Positions 24,571 through 33,720 of a DNA stretch of 64,000 nucleotides are shown here, one piece after another. Source of the stretch: Psychrobacillus psychrodurans (GTDB taxonomy: Bacteria > Bacillota > Bacilli > Bacillales_A > Planococcaceae); the NCBI RefSeq assembly GCF_027563345.1, contig NZ_JAMKBK010000006.1, one strand, 5' to 3'. Positions within the stretch are counted from its first letter, which is position 1. Each line of letters opens with the position of its first letter. Both the position numbers and the translations under genes were made by a program. Under the pieces are notes generated by a model. The model ran no database searches. It saw only the letters and a program-made list of their open reading frames with translations, and was not told the DNA's origin.

Positions 24571-25109
24571 TTATATAAGTTTTGCTGCTACCAGTCTTGT
24601 GCGAATAATAATGCCTATTAGTGCAGCAACAACTGCTTTTGCTAGGTCAGGAAGGACAAATGGTAGCATTCCACCTTTGAAAGCTGCACCCCAAGGAAGT
24701 TCAGCAGCTACCTTTAGCCAAATTGAGCCAACTATTAATATGATAAATACAGCTAATATATTTGCAATAATTGCTTGTATCTTTGAATACTGAAATGTAT
24801 CTAAATACCAGCCGACAAATAGAGCAGCTGGAATTATAGCTACAAGGTATCGACCTGTTGGTTCAAGTATAATACCAAATCCACCCTTCATTCCAGCAAA
24901 TACCGGAATTCCAATTCCACCCATTAATACTATACACTTACAGCCAGTGTGCCATACTTCGCTCCTAATATGGTGGCCGTTAGCATTACCGCTATCGTCA
25001 TTAATGTAAATGGTACTGGTGGCATATTAATCATAATTTGTGCAGCAACCGCTATGATTGCAGCAAACAATGCGGCTACAATCATCATTTTTAAACGTTT
25101 ATTTCTCAT
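24571..25109 (-). pseudogene. bioY: BioY biotin transporter S component, frameshifted
   Basis: The 5' part runs from the ATG at 25109 (GAGGTGG upstream): MRNKRLKMMIVAALFAAIIA, then MPPVPFTLMTIAVML and ILGAKYGTLAVSV, then a stop. The 3' part (24571-24924) continues in another frame with GGIGIPVFAGMKGGFGIILE and PTGRYLVAIIPAALFVGW to a normal BioY end. Adding one base near 24930-24934 restores a single protein of about 180 residues, the family length. BioY is the membrane substrate-binding unit of ECF-type biotin uptake. A BirA operator upstream is intact. The missing base may be decay or a sequencing error. Confidence 0.85.
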
Positions 25110-25133
25110 AGGTATTCCACCTCATTAATATAA

Positions 25134-25160
25134 GTTAACTTATTAAGATTTTAAGTTAAC
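25134..25160. promoter_or_regulatory. BirA operator upstream of bioY
   Basis: GTTAAC at 25134-25139 and GTTAAC at 25155-25160 are separated by exactly 15 bp, the spacing of Firmicute BirA sites (GTTAAC-N15-GTTAAC type), 25 bp before the bioY ATG. Biotin-loaded BirA should repress transcription. Confidence 0.75.
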
Positions 25161-25232
25161 TCATTTATATTTAGTTAGTAATGTAACTCTCGTCAATATA
25201 AATATTTGGGAGATGCTATAACTGGCATTAAA

Positions 25233-25267
25233 AATGCATCACACTTCCCTGGGGAGTGTGATGCATT
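25233..25267. terminator. Terminator after DUF1992 gene
   Basis: AATGCATCACACT pairs with AGTGTGATGCATT. It lies 5 bp beyond the minus-strand DUF1992 stop; long and stable stem. Confidence 0.8.
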
Positions 25268-25272
25268 CATTA

Positions 25273-25659
25273 TTACCATCTACTACTAGCATTATCTATT
25301 GTTTCTAATCTCACTGTTCCTTTCTGCAAAGGTGGTGGACAAGCTTTATTGTACTCCATTATTTTCTCATTCACTTTTGTCACTCTAAATTGTAAACCTT
25401 CTTTTTCACCAACTGTAAATTTTCGAGCAATCTCAGCCAATTCATCTTTTATCTCATGTTGCAGTTTTAACCAGTGGGGTTTAAAGCCTGCATCCTTCGC
25501 AATCTTTTGAAAGTGCTGAAAAATATCACCAGAGAAGTACTCTTCTGATATCGGCTTACCTGCTCCCTTTAAATTATCCATACCACCTGTTTTGGTGTAC
25601 TCCTTTAAAATATCTCCTATCAAATCACTACTTGGCTTATTGAAGCTGTCATTATCCAT
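25273..25659 (-). CDS. DUF1992 (DnaJ C28 homologue) protein
   Basis: 128 aa. The family core is plain: LIGDILKEYTKTGGMDNLKG, GAGKPISEEYFSGD and a helical end with KIMEYNKACPPPLQKGTVRL. GAGAGGTG precedes the ATG at 25659. DUF1992 is shared with the DnaJ homologue subfamily C member 28; in bacteria it is a small cytoplasmic protein with no proven role. Stands as a single gene with its own terminator. Confidence 0.88.
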   Translation of the reverse strand: MDNDSFNKPSSDLIGDILKEYTKTGGMDNLKGAGKPISEEYFSGDIFQHFQKIAKDAGFKPHWLKLQHEIKDELAEIARKFTVGEKEGLQFRVTKVNEKIMEYNKACPPPLQKGTVRLETIDNASSRW

Positions 25660-25748
25660 AGTGCACCTCTCTCATGAATGATTGGTTCCATCTGGGAATG
25701 CGCTTGTAAATTATCCTATACGAAAGTGACTGTTGTATATTTGAGCCA

Positions 25749-26204
25749 TCATGCTTTTCCATGATTAATATGTGCTGCTTTTTCTATTAATACTTTTACA
25801 AACTGTTCTTGATTGTCGGGAGAAATTATTATACTCCCCATTAACGAGTGTTTATAATGAATTTCTAGTGCATCCTTGGAAGAAAGTATACGATATCCAA
25901 CTAATATATTGGATGATTTATTTACCTTTGTCATGTCCTTATACTTTATTTTACTCCGAAAAGGACCACCTTTGACATACAAATAATCATCGTAAAACGT
26001 GTAATGGATGTCTACGAAAATCCAAAGAAGCATACCAGTAATTACTAAAAATAGAGCAATCATTATCCAAATTGCAGGATATTCAGGGTGCTTTGTAAAA
26101 AACAGCTCATATACTACCGGCCATAACGTTGCAACCGCAATAATTATGAGAGCAATTACTAGCAAAATTATAAATGTCCAGTCCCTTTTTGAACGGAACG
26201 TCAT
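25749..26204 (-). CDS. Membrane protein with bacterial PH domain (bPH_4 type)
   Basis: 151 aa. Two membrane helices (TFIILLVIALIIIAVATLWP and IWIMIALFLVITGMLLWIF) followed by a soluble beta-rich domain with YDDYLYVKGGPFRSKIKYKD and ALEIHYKHSLMGSIIISPDN, the pattern of small bacterial PH-domain proteins. Function unknown. It begins 12 bp after the AI-2E transporter gene on the same strand with a strong AGGGGGG site and is probably the second gene of that operon. Confidence 0.8.
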   Translation of the reverse strand: MTFRSKRDWTFIILLVIALIIIAVATLWPVVYELFFTKHPEYPAIWIMIALFLVITGMLLWIFVDIHYTFYDDYLYVKGGPFRSKIKYKDMTKVNKSSNILVGYRILSSKDALEIHYKHSLMGSIIISPDNQEQFVKVLIEKAAHINHGKA

Positions 26205-26216
26205 AACTGTTCCCCC

Positions 26217-27296
26217 CTATACCGATTTCGTAGCTGCACTCTTTATGCCTTCCCGATGCGCATAAATATTTTTTAAAATTACTTTAATCACTGCATAGGT
26301 AGGAATAGCTAGTATAATTCCCCATAATCCAGCGATATTCCCTGCTGCCAAAATAACTGTAATAACCGTTAGCGGATGAATATCTAATGATTTCCCCATA
26401 ACGTTTGGCGTGATAAAATTACTTTCAATTTGCTGTGCTACTAACATTATTATTGCAACATAAATTGCCAGCTTTGGCTCTTGGAAAAGTGCAATTATGA
26501 TTGCTGGAACAACCGAAATATACGGACCTAAAAAAGGGATGACATTCATCACCATTCCAAATATAGCTAGTAATAAAGCATATTCTAAACCAATAACAAA
26601 ATACCCAATCAACAACATTAGTCCAACTAAGAAACTAACAAATAATTGACCCTGAATATACGAACGGAGCGTATCATCGATATCCCCTAATGTCTTCCGT
26701 ATCCAAGTCTTTTTCTCCCCTTTAACAAAGCTAGAAACAAACGGCGCAAACTTTTCATGGTCTTTTAACATATACACCAGGAAAAACGGTACTAATACAA
26801 GCAGGAAAATGCCTTGGAATACATTTTGAATAAATTTAAAAAGTAAAGAACCAGCGGAAACAGCTATATCATTAATCTTGCCTGTAGCATCATTTACTGT
26901 GTCTTGTAACGTTTCTGGTAAAAGATTCTTTTGAGAAAGTAAATCTTTTGTAAAATGCTCGAAGTCTTTTACAATTACCGGAGTGTTTTTAACTAATTTA
27001 TTCACTTGCTCCGTTAGCGGAGGACCGATTAACGCATAAAATAGCCACCCAATTAGACCAATCACAACAAACACGGAAATAATGCTTGCCCATCTTGGAA
27101 ATTTGACTGACTCCAGCAAATTTAGGAGCGGACGTGATAGATAAAAAAGTACACCACCTATAAGTAAAGGTAAAAAAATCGTTTGTCCAATTATCAAAAG
27201 TGGTGAAAAAATACCTTTGACTTCCATGAACATACGAATAATAACTAATGTCAGTAGTATAGCTACTCCTGTTTGAAACCATAGTTTCTTTGTCAT
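26217..27296 (-). CDS. AI-2E family transporter (YtvI/PerM type)
   Basis: 359 aa. About eight membrane helices with the family's long periplasm-facing insertion (residues about 75-145, including LVKNTPVIVKDFEHFTKDLL) and signature regions LGDIDDTLRSYIQGQLFVSF and GPYISVVPAIIIALF. Close to the end: GKSLDIHPLTVITVILAAGN. Members export autoinducer-2, or in bacilli act as ion/proton antiporters; the substrate here is not known. It precedes the PH-domain gene. Confidence 0.92.
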   Translation of the reverse strand: MTKKLWFQTGVAILLTLVIIRMFMEVKGIFSPLLIIGQTIFLPLLIGGVLFYLSRPLLNLLESVKFPRWASIISVFVVIGLIGWLFYALIGPPLTEQVNKLVKNTPVIVKDFEHFTKDLLSQKNLLPETLQDTVNDATGKINDIAVSAGSLLFKFIQNVFQGIFLLVLVPFFLVYMLKDHEKFAPFVSSFVKGEKKTWIRKTLGDIDDTLRSYIQGQLFVSFLVGLMLLIGYFVIGLEYALLLAIFGMVMNVIPFLGPYISVVPAIIIALFQEPKLAIYVAIIMLVAQQIESNFITPNVMGKSLDIHPLTVITVILAAGNIAGLWGIILAIPTYAVIKVILKNIYAHREGIKSAATKSV

Positions 27297-27430
27297 GTGA
27301 TGCTCACATCCTCTATTATTAATAACTACTACATGGTACGGTTTTAGCGACTTAAAGTTTCATTTATTACATATCGTACCATTATTAAGGTACACTTTTA
27401 AATAAATTGTTATCGGAAGGATGATTTAAT

Positions 27431-27871
27431 ATGGAGTACTATAAGCAAATCAGAAAATACGTTGGCCATCAGCCCCTTATATTACCAGGCTCGAATGTAC
27501 TTATATTGAATGCGGAAGGGCAAGTACTACTGCAAGAACGGGAACCAGGCATTTATGGTCTACCTGGCGGATTAATGGAACTAGGCGAAAGTTTCGAGGA
27601 TACAGCTATACGTGAAGTACTTGAGGAAACTGGACTACATATAGGAGCACTTCAGCTTTGCAATGTATATTCTGGTCCAGACTATTATATTGAAAATCCA
27701 AACGGAGATAAGTTCTACTCAGTTTCTGCAGTTTACAAAACATCTGAATACAGCGGGGATATTTTAGCAGATGAAATTGAATCTCTTAGCCTTCAATTCT
27801 TCCCTCCTACTCAATTGCCTGATGGTATTATGGGTAGTTATCGCACGTTTATTGAGGATGCTTTGCTTTAA
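27431..27871 (+). CDS. NUDIX hydrolase
   Basis: 146 aa. The Nudix box is complete: G-x5-E-x7-REVLEETGL (GGLMELGESFEDTAIREVLE then ETGL), giving the Mg2+-binding helix. A strand-rich remainder includes YYIENPNGDKFYSVSAVYKT. It hydrolyses a nucleoside-diphosphate-linked compound; the substrate is not predictable. AAGGATG precedes the ATG at 27431. It stands alone, divergent from the AI-2E gene. Confidence 0.93.
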   Translation: MEYYKQIRKYVGHQPLILPGSNVLILNAEGQVLLQEREPGIYGLPGGLMELGESFEDTAIREVLEETGLHIGALQLCNVYSGPDYYIENPNGDKFYSVSAVYKTSEYSGDILADEIESLSLQFFPPTQLPDGIMGSYRTFIEDALL

Positions 27872-27926
27872 TCTTTACTGTTCCTTAAATTTATCCTTTT
27901 AGAAAGCGGAAGTCCCTTTTTGAATT

Positions 27927-28052
27927 TTACTTGCTCTCATTTATCGTTTATTTGTGTTCAACAGAAGATTACTTGCGATAGTAAAGAAGTTACTTGCTCT
28001 ATGTCTCTATTTACTTGCGGTCGATTACATTTTACTTGCTAAAGGGATAATT
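27927..28052. repeat. Tandem 21-bp-period repeat (six units)
   Basis: The octamer TTACTTGC starts at 27927, 27969, 27990, 28011 and 28032, with a degenerate unit (TTATTTGT) at 27948, so the period is exactly 21 bp. The 13 bp between octamers vary. The array lies in the 290-bp gap between the NUDIX gene and a terminator. No gene is supported in the gap. The meaning is unknown: phased protein-binding sites are one possibility. Confidence 0.85.
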
Positions 28053-28129
28053 TTCCCATTTTTTTAGTTTACACCTCAGATTGTAACCTCGAATATGTAT
28101 TAGGTATCAGATCAAACGATTAAACGGAG

Positions 28130-28162
28130 AGAGGCTATCCTATGTAGGATAGCCTCTTTTCT
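28130..28162 (+). terminator. Terminator hairpin between NUDIX and dbpA
   Basis: AGAGGCTATCC, loop TATGTA, GGATAGCCTCT then TTTTCTATTT. The T-rich side reads on the plus strand, but the stem lies just beyond the minus-strand dbpA stop as well. Confidence 0.75.
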
Positions 28163-29597
28163 ATTTATTGGCGATATGAACTTTCAGCAGTTTACCTTTG
28201 ACTGTTGTATTTCTCATCTTTTTCAATACAAGTGGACCTTTGCCATTTAATATCTCAACATAAGATACGGTGTCTTGAATAGTGATAATTCCTATATCGT
28301 CTGCGGAGACTCCTTCGATTTTAGCAATAGTTCCAACAAAATCTACCGCACGGATTTTCTTTTTCTTTCCACCATTGAAATACAGTTTTGTAATATTCAT
28401 ATTTAGTTGCTCACCCTTAGATTTTTTAACCTCGGGTTGCTCCTGCATTTTCTCATCAAATGAAGCACGGCTTTTTACAACATCTTCTTTAGTAGGATCT
28501 GATTCTGAAGGAATTTCAAAACCAATAAATGTCTCAATTTCTCTTACAAACTTATCCTCAAATGGAGTTGCCAGCATAATCGATTTACCACTTCGCCCAG
28601 CTCGCCCTGTTCTACCTGTACGATGTACATAGCTTTCTTGCTCCAATGGTACATCATAATGAATTACATGTGTAATATCATCAATATCAATCCCACGAGC
28701 TGCAACATCAGTCGCAATTAAGTAACGGAACTCTCCTTTACGGAAATCATCCATCACCTCGAAGCGATCTTCCTGCATCATGCCACCATGTATTTTGTCC
28801 GCAGTATAACCTTTCTCATCTAATACATCCACAAGCTGCTCTACGCGCTCCTTGGTACGACAGAAGATAATACAACTGTCCGGGTTCTCGACAATTGTTA
28901 GCTTTTCAAGTAATGAAAGCTTTAGCTCCTCTACTACAACATACTTCACATGTTCTATATCCGGTGCATTTTCTTCAGAGGCATCAATTTCAATGGATAC
29001 TGCTTGTTTCATATACTTAGTACTTAACTTTTTTATTTGTTCGGAAAGAGTTGCCGAAAATAACATGGTCGTACGCGTTTTCGGAAGTAATTTAATAATG
29101 GACTCCACTTGCTCTAAAAAGCCCATATTTAGCATCTCATCTGCTTCATCAATAACAAGATACTCTATTTTAGATACATCTAATGTCCCTTTTTCTATAT
29201 GGTCTAATACTCTACCGGGTGTACCTACAATGATATGCGTCTTCTGCTTTAGGGCTAACTTTTGTCTAGCGAAAGGTGATTTACCGTATAAGGCAAGTCC
29301 TTTTATACGTTTGTAACGTCCGATATTTGTAATATCCTCTTGAACTTGAACTGCCAATTCTCGTGTAGGCGTTAATACTAGCGCCTGTGGTTTGTTTTCT
29401 TCCCAATCTACAAGCTCACATAATGGTGTAGCAAAAGAAGCTGTTTTCCCGCTGCCTGTTTTAGATTTTACTAAAACATCCTGTTTTTCTAAAACAACAG
29501 GTATTACTTTTTGTTGCACTTCTGTCGGCTCTGTATAACCTAATTGTTCTATGGCACGCAAAATCTTCTCTTCTAACTTAAACTCTTTAAAATGCAC
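28161..29597 (-). CDS. dbpA: DEAD-box RNA helicase DbpA
   Basis: 478 aa from a GTG at 29597 with GAGGAG upstream. Q motif around residue 28, Walker A SKTGSGKT (residues 45-52), PTRELAVQV, DEAD in VIDEADEMLNMGF, SAT in LFSATLS, and HRTGRTGRAGR. The C-terminal 75 residues form the DbpA RNA-binding domain (LYFNGGKKKKIRAVDFVGTI, then GIITIQDTVSYVEIL), which recognises hairpin 92 of 23S rRNA, so it acts in large-subunit assembly. The cupin gene lies 16 bp upstream in the same direction. Confidence 0.95.
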   Translation of the reverse strand: MHFKEFKLEEKILRAIEQLGYTEPTEVQQKVIPVVLEKQDVLVKSKTGSGKTASFATPLCELVDWEENKPQALVLTPTRELAVQVQEDITNIGRYKRIKGLALYGKSPFARQKLALKQKTHIIVGTPGRVLDHIEKGTLDVSKIEYLVIDEADEMLNMGFLEQVESIIKLLPKTRTTMLFSATLSEQIKKLSTKYMKQAVSIEIDASEENAPDIEHVKYVVVEELKLSLLEKLTIVENPDSCIIFCRTKERVEQLVDVLDEKGYTADKIHGGMMQEDRFEVMDDFRKGEFRYLIATDVAARGIDIDDITHVIHYDVPLEQESYVHRTGRTGRAGRSGKSIMLATPFEDKFVREIETFIGFEIPSESDPTKEDVVKSRASFDEKMQEQPEVKKSKGEQLNMNITKLYFNGGKKKKIRAVDFVGTIAKIEGVSADDIGIITIQDTVSYVEILNGKGPLVLKKMRNTTVKGKLLKVHIANK

Positions 29598-29613
29598 TAT
29601 GCATAATCTCCTC

Positions 29614-29912
29614 TTACAAACTAATTTTAGTCACAACTATATCCGAATCTTCTAATGCTTTTAAGGCATGTTTTTCTAATGGTTTCATTTGCAAAATGTT
29701 CCCGGTTGTAACAGTATGCTCCGCACCATCCACTGTAAACTGTACTTTTCCTTTTCTTACAACAATCAAAACATTTGCGTTGGCATGATGTTCTTCCACT
29801 TTTTCCCAGCTCGTAATTGAATATTCATCAAGTCAAAATCTTCTGTTTTAAGAACGCTTGTTATTTCCTTCTCTGTATCGTCCAATACATAAGGTGTTTC
29901 GACTAAATTCAT
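29614..29912 (-). pseudogene. Cupin-domain protein, frameshifted
   Basis: The ATG at 29912 (GGGGAG upstream) opens MNLVETPYVLDDTEKEITSV and continues to DLMNIQLRAGKKWK; the frame then fails. The 3' part in the next frame (29614-29799) reads EEHHANANVLIVVRKGKVQF then HTVTTGNILQMKPLEKHALK, a single cupin barrel with one metal-binding HH/H set. One missing base in the GGGAAAAA run (about 29802-29811) would restore a protein of about 98 residues. Might be real decay or a homopolymer error. Directly upstream of dbpA. Confidence 0.8.
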
Positions 29913-30115
29913 CTTACATTACTCCCCTTCATACTAGGTCACAAAATTCTCTTTATACCTTATCATATACGTAGTTTCTCCATTATATCGAAAATATTCG
30001 ACAAGATGCCCTTGTATTCGAGTATTTAAAATCTATTTTTCAGAATTTCAACCTAATCTATGGTATAATTAAACTATCGCTAATCGCGTAATAAAACTAG
30101 AAAAGAGGCAGACAC

Positions 30116-30337
30116 ATGAGTTTCCAACGACAACCTAAGGAAGTTTCACCCTTTGTGGCAGCTAGGAAAATTGATGAGAAGATCTCTTTCACTCGTAATG
30201 ATCACGAGGTACAAGGTACTATTTTTAAAATTTTAGAGCAATCGGTAATTGTTGAAATTTCTACCGAAGATGCTAAAAAGATTAATGTTCCTTCGAATCT
30301 TACAGTAGTGTCTCATAAAAACTACACGGTAATATAA
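30116..30337 (+). CDS. DUF2187 (YkvS-like) small protein
   Basis: 73 aa. A single SH3-like beta barrel of the YkvS type: ARKIDEKISFTRNDHEVQGT, then IFKILEQSVIVEISTED and the typical end NLTVVSHKNYTVI. Function unknown. AAAGAGG precedes the ATG. Its last 16 bp overlap the end of the convergent recQ gene, so there is no room for a separate terminator between them. Confidence 0.85.
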   Translation: MSFQRQPKEVSPFVAARKIDEKISFTRNDHEVQGTIFKILEQSVIVEISTEDAKKINVPSNLTVVSHKNYTVI

Positions 30338-32088
30338 TTGTGAATTTCCTCGAGAAAAGCTTGTCCATATTTTTCTCGTTTATTTTCGCCTATTCCGTGA
30401 ATTTCTAACAATTGTTCTTCGGTTTGCGGACGCTCTGCACACATATGCTGTAGAGTCTTATCTGAAAAAATAACAAATGGTGGTACACCTGCTTCGTCCG
30501 CAATTTTTTTCCGAAGTATCCTTAGTTTTTCAAACAATGGATCATTATTAGCAATTTGCTTTGTTACAGCTACGCCTTTGCGCTCCACTAATCTATTCCC
30601 CAGTAGTACTTCTTTTCCTGCATCTGATACATAAATGGTTGGTAAGCTTCCATGATCCACTGAAAGTAATCCTTCCGCAATCATAAACTCCATTAACCCT
30701 GACACTTCTTTTAATGATTTACCCTTTAATATGCCATATGTTGATAATTTCGTAAAACCAAAATCGACTACTTTTTTGTTTTGAGAACCAGTCAATACTT
30801 GAGCAGTAATTGTCTTGCCAAATCTTTGTCCCATTCGAACAACACATGAAAGAACCATTTGTACTTCCTTTGTTACGTTTTGGACTTCTCTTGAATCTGT
30901 ACAGTTTCCACAACGACCACATTTTGTAGCGTTTTGCTCTCCAAAATAAGTAACAACAAACTGCTGCAGGCAATTTTCGGTATGGCAATAATCTACCATG
31001 CCCTGTAGTTTTTCTAGTTCTTGAGGAATCCGTTCACGATCCAATGCTTGGTCTATTAAAAATCGCTGCGTTTGAACGTCTTGTGATGCATACAAAACGA
31101 TACATTCACTTGGCAGTCCATCTCGACCTGCTCTTCCAGCTTCCTGATAGTAGCTTTCCATATTTTTCGGCAATTGATAGTGAATCACATAACGGACATT
31201 GGATTTATCAATCCCCATCCCAAATGCATTGGTTGCAACCATTACTTGTGCTTCATCTGTTAGAAAACGTTCTTGTTCTTTGTTTCGAAATGCTTCTGGA
31301 AGACCTGCATGATATTTAGCAGTCTGGATACCCGCTCTATTTAGCAAATCATATAAAAGGTCTACAGCTTTTCTTGTTGCTGCGTAAATAATTCCAACTT
31401 CGTTCGTATTTTTTTTAATAAATTCTTTTAAAAACTTATTTTTATCCTGTCCTAATACGACTGAAAATGCCAGGTTCGATCTTGCGAACCCAGTAATAAC
31501 TGTATTATCTTCTTGGATTTGCAGTAATCGACATATATCATCACGCACAGCTGGAGTTGCGGTTGCAGTTAGGGCAAGTACCGTTGGTTGCTCTTTAAAT
31601 ACATCCTTTAATCGATGAATAGCACGATAGCTTGGCCGGAAATCATGGCCCCATTGTGAAATACAATGTGCCTCGTCCACTGCTATTAATGGAACCTTAA
31701 CTTTTTTTAATTGATTTAAAAAAGTAGGAGATTCTAAACGCTCTGGGGCAATATAAAGTAAACGATATTGACCATTTTGTACTTCTTCCATCGTTTCTCT
31801 TACTTCTTCTGCAGTTAGCGTACTGTTTATGAAGGTTGCAGGAATACCAGCTTGAATTAGAGTATCTACCTGGTCTTTCATAAGGGAAATCAATGGAGAG
31901 ATAACAATCGTAGTGCCTTCTAACATCAACGCCGGGATTTGGTAACAAAGAGACTTCCCTCCCCCAGTCGGCATAACACATAAACTAGAGTTCTCATCTA
32001 ATACATAGTTTATAACAGTTTCTTGACCCTCTCGAAAAGAATCATATCCAAAATAAGTCTGTAATAATTGACGTGCTTTATCTAACAC
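30322..32088 (-). CDS. recQ: ATP-dependent DNA helicase RecQ
   Basis: 588 aa from a GTG at 32088 with AAAGGAGTGA upstream. Walker A in MPTGGGKSLCYQIPAL, DEAH box in VDEAHCISQWGHDFRP, motif VI QEAGRAGRDGLPSEC, then the RQC zinc site (C of YCHTENC and CGRCGNC), a winged helix, and an HRDC domain at the end (FEKLRILRKKIADEAGVPPF then IHGIGENKREKYG). It unwinds DNA during repair and recombination. Convergently overlaps the YkvS-like gene. Confidence 0.96.
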   Translation of the reverse strand: MLDKARQLLQTYFGYDSFREGQETVINYVLDENSSLCVMPTGGGKSLCYQIPALMLEGTTIVISPLISLMKDQVDTLIQAGIPATFINSTLTAEEVRETMEEVQNGQYRLLYIAPERLESPTFLNQLKKVKVPLIAVDEAHCISQWGHDFRPSYRAIHRLKDVFKEQPTVLALTATATPAVRDDICRLLQIQEDNTVITGFARSNLAFSVVLGQDKNKFLKEFIKKNTNEVGIIYAATRKAVDLLYDLLNRAGIQTAKYHAGLPEAFRNKEQERFLTDEAQVMVATNAFGMGIDKSNVRYVIHYQLPKNMESYYQEAGRAGRDGLPSECIVLYASQDVQTQRFLIDQALDRERIPQELEKLQGMVDYCHTENCLQQFVVTYFGEQNATKCGRCGNCTDSREVQNVTKEVQMVLSCVVRMGQRFGKTITAQVLTGSQNKKVVDFGFTKLSTYGILKGKSLKEVSGLMEFMIAEGLLSVDHGSLPTIYVSDAGKEVLLGNRLVERKGVAVTKQIANNDPLFEKLRILRKKIADEAGVPPFVIFSDKTLQHMCAERPQTEEQLLEIHGIGENKREKYGQAFLEEIHNYITV

Positions 32089-32116
32089 TTAGGTCACTCC
32101 TTTAATTAGAAACCCT

Positions 32117-32362
32117 CTACTTTCTTCTACTGTTTTTCTTCAGTGTCTTATTTACTGTGTTATTAGTTGGTTTAGGGTCGACTTTATCCACATCTGCTCC
32201 TAGTAGAAAATAACCGATCACAGAAGATACGATAGCCGCTCCTACAGTAATAAGTAATTTATTTATAAATGTTACTTCTGAATATTCCTCTTGGTTTAGA
32301 ATAATGGTTGCCAATACTGCCACAACTACCATAATCGGCAGGATTATTTTTGACTTTTTCAT
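32117..32362 (-). CDS. Small membrane protein, hypothetical
   Basis: 81 aa from the ATG at 32362 (MKKSKIILPIMVVVAVLATI) preceded by GAGGAAGG; a longer frame to 32416 has no site. Two membrane helices (residues about 5-22 and 34-55) and a basic soluble tail (NKTLKKNSRRK). No family recognised. It lies 28 bp upstream of recQ in the same direction and may be co-transcribed with it. Confidence 0.65.
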   Translation of the reverse strand: MKKSKIILPIMVVVAVLATIILNQEEYSEVTFINKLLITVGAAIVSSVIGYFLLGADVDKVDPKPTNNTVNKTLKKNSRRK

Positions 32363-32472
32363 AGCAAACTTCCTTCCTCTGCACATGTATAGTATATTGT
32401 ACCATAAGACTATCAAGGGTTTTTACCCATACGTATGAGATACTATATAAAAAAACATATAAGGATGAATAC

Positions 32473-33666
32473 ATGATGCGAAATGAATTAGATATCAAAG
32501 TAACTGAAGCACTTGCGCAAGATTTACAAAAAGGCGTTCCAATTTTAATGAAAGATGGCTTCCACGAAAAAGAATCTCCTGAGGAAGGAAGCATTTTAAA
32601 GTTGCAAAACCCATCTGGTAAATTTATCGGAAAAGGGTATGTCGGTAAACAAAATAAAGGCATCGGTTGGCTGTTAACGAAAAATGAAAACGAAAAAATT
32701 GATAAATCATTTTTCCAAAAGAAAATCGAGATGGCAATTCAACTTCGTAACGATTTCTACACTAGTACCGATACAACAGCCTTTCGTGTATTTAACGGTG
32801 AAGGAGACGGTATCGGTGGTTTAATCATTGACTATTTTGATGGATTCTATTTAATCAGCTGGTATAGTGAAGGAATTTATTCCTTTAAAGATATAATTTT
32901 AGAGGCATTAGAAGCTTCAGTTTCTTATAGAGGGGTTTATGAAAAGAAACGATTTGATACAAAAGGACAGTATGTAGAAGACGATGATTTTGTTAAAGGC
33001 GAACGCGGAGAATTCCCACTCATCGTTAAAGAAAATGGACAAAAATTTGCAATTTACTTAAATGACGGGGCGATGGTCGGGGTGTTTTTAGACCAACGTG
33101 ATGTTCGTAAAACAATTCGAGATAACTATTCAAAAGGAAAAACAGTATTGAATACATTTTCATATACTGGTGCTTTTTCTGTATTTGCTGCAGCTGGTGG
33201 TGCTACGAAAACAACCAGTGTGGATTTAGCCAAACGAAGCTTAAGTAAAACAGCCGAGCAATTTGAAGTTAATGGAATCGATATCGAAGAGCAAGACATA
33301 ATCGTGATGGATGTATTTGATTACTTTAAATATGCGAAACGTAAGGAACTATCCTTCGATATGGTCATTCTCGACCCACCTAGCTTTGCCCGTTCTAAAA
33401 AATATACTTTTAGTTCTGCCAAAGACTACACAAAATTACTTTTGGATGCCATTAATATTACAGAAAAAAACGGTGTTATTGTAGCATCTACTAATAATGC
33501 AACCTTTGGGATGAAAAAGTTCAAAACGTTTGTGGAAAAAGCTTTCAAGGAAAGCAATCGAAACTACACAATCGAGGAAGAGTTTTCACTTCCAAACGAT
33601 TTTAAAACTTCTCCTCTCTTTAAAGAAGGTAATTATTTGAAGGTTTTATTTATACGTGCAAAATAA
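32473..33666 (+). CDS. Class I SAM-dependent rRNA methyltransferase (RlmI/YwbD-like)
   Basis: 397 aa. N-terminal PUA domain (residues about 1-75, with GSILKLQNPSGKFIGKGYVG), a central linking domain and a C-terminal Rossmann methyltransferase with NTFSYTGAFSVFAAAGGA (SAM loop), a V-D acid loop, and the catalytic DPPSFARSKK. This architecture is that of RlmI, which makes m5C in 23S rRNA, and of the Bacillus YwbD group; the target base is inferred. Either of two adjacent ATG codons (32473, 32476) can start; AAGGATG precedes them. Confidence 0.9.
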   Translation: MMRNELDIKVTEALAQDLQKGVPILMKDGFHEKESPEEGSILKLQNPSGKFIGKGYVGKQNKGIGWLLTKNENEKIDKSFFQKKIEMAIQLRNDFYTSTDTTAFRVFNGEGDGIGGLIIDYFDGFYLISWYSEGIYSFKDIILEALEASVSYRGVYEKKRFDTKGQYVEDDDFVKGERGEFPLIVKENGQKFAIYLNDGAMVGVFLDQRDVRKTIRDNYSKGKTVLNTFSYTGAFSVFAAAGGATKTTSVDLAKRSLSKTAEQFEVNGIDIEEQDIIVMDVFDYFKYAKRKELSFDMVILDPPSFARSKKYTFSSAKDYTKLLLDAINITEKNGVIVASTNNATFGMKKFKTFVEKAFKESNRNYTIEEEFSLPNDFKTSPLFKEGNYLKVLFIRAK

Positions 33667-33684
33667 ATGAGTAATAATATAAAA

Positions 33685-33720
33685 AAACAAAGGAGGACGC
33701 ACTTGCGCCCTTCTTTGTTT
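33685..33720. terminator. Shared terminator between methyltransferase and yqeY
   Basis: AAACAAAGGAGGACGC pairs with GCGCCCTTCTTTGTTT with three mismatches. It separates the convergent genes ending at 33666 and 33719. Confidence 0.7.

Noticed and set aside
27924..28080. A repeat protein built of LLA-x4 units
   Set aside because: The frame has no start codon or binding site and its tails vary without any preserved physical pattern; kept only as a remark under the 21-bp repeat.
32259..32663. Minus-strand frame of 134 codons
   Set aside because: Antisense to the start of the RlmI-like gene and overlapping the small membrane protein; shadow.
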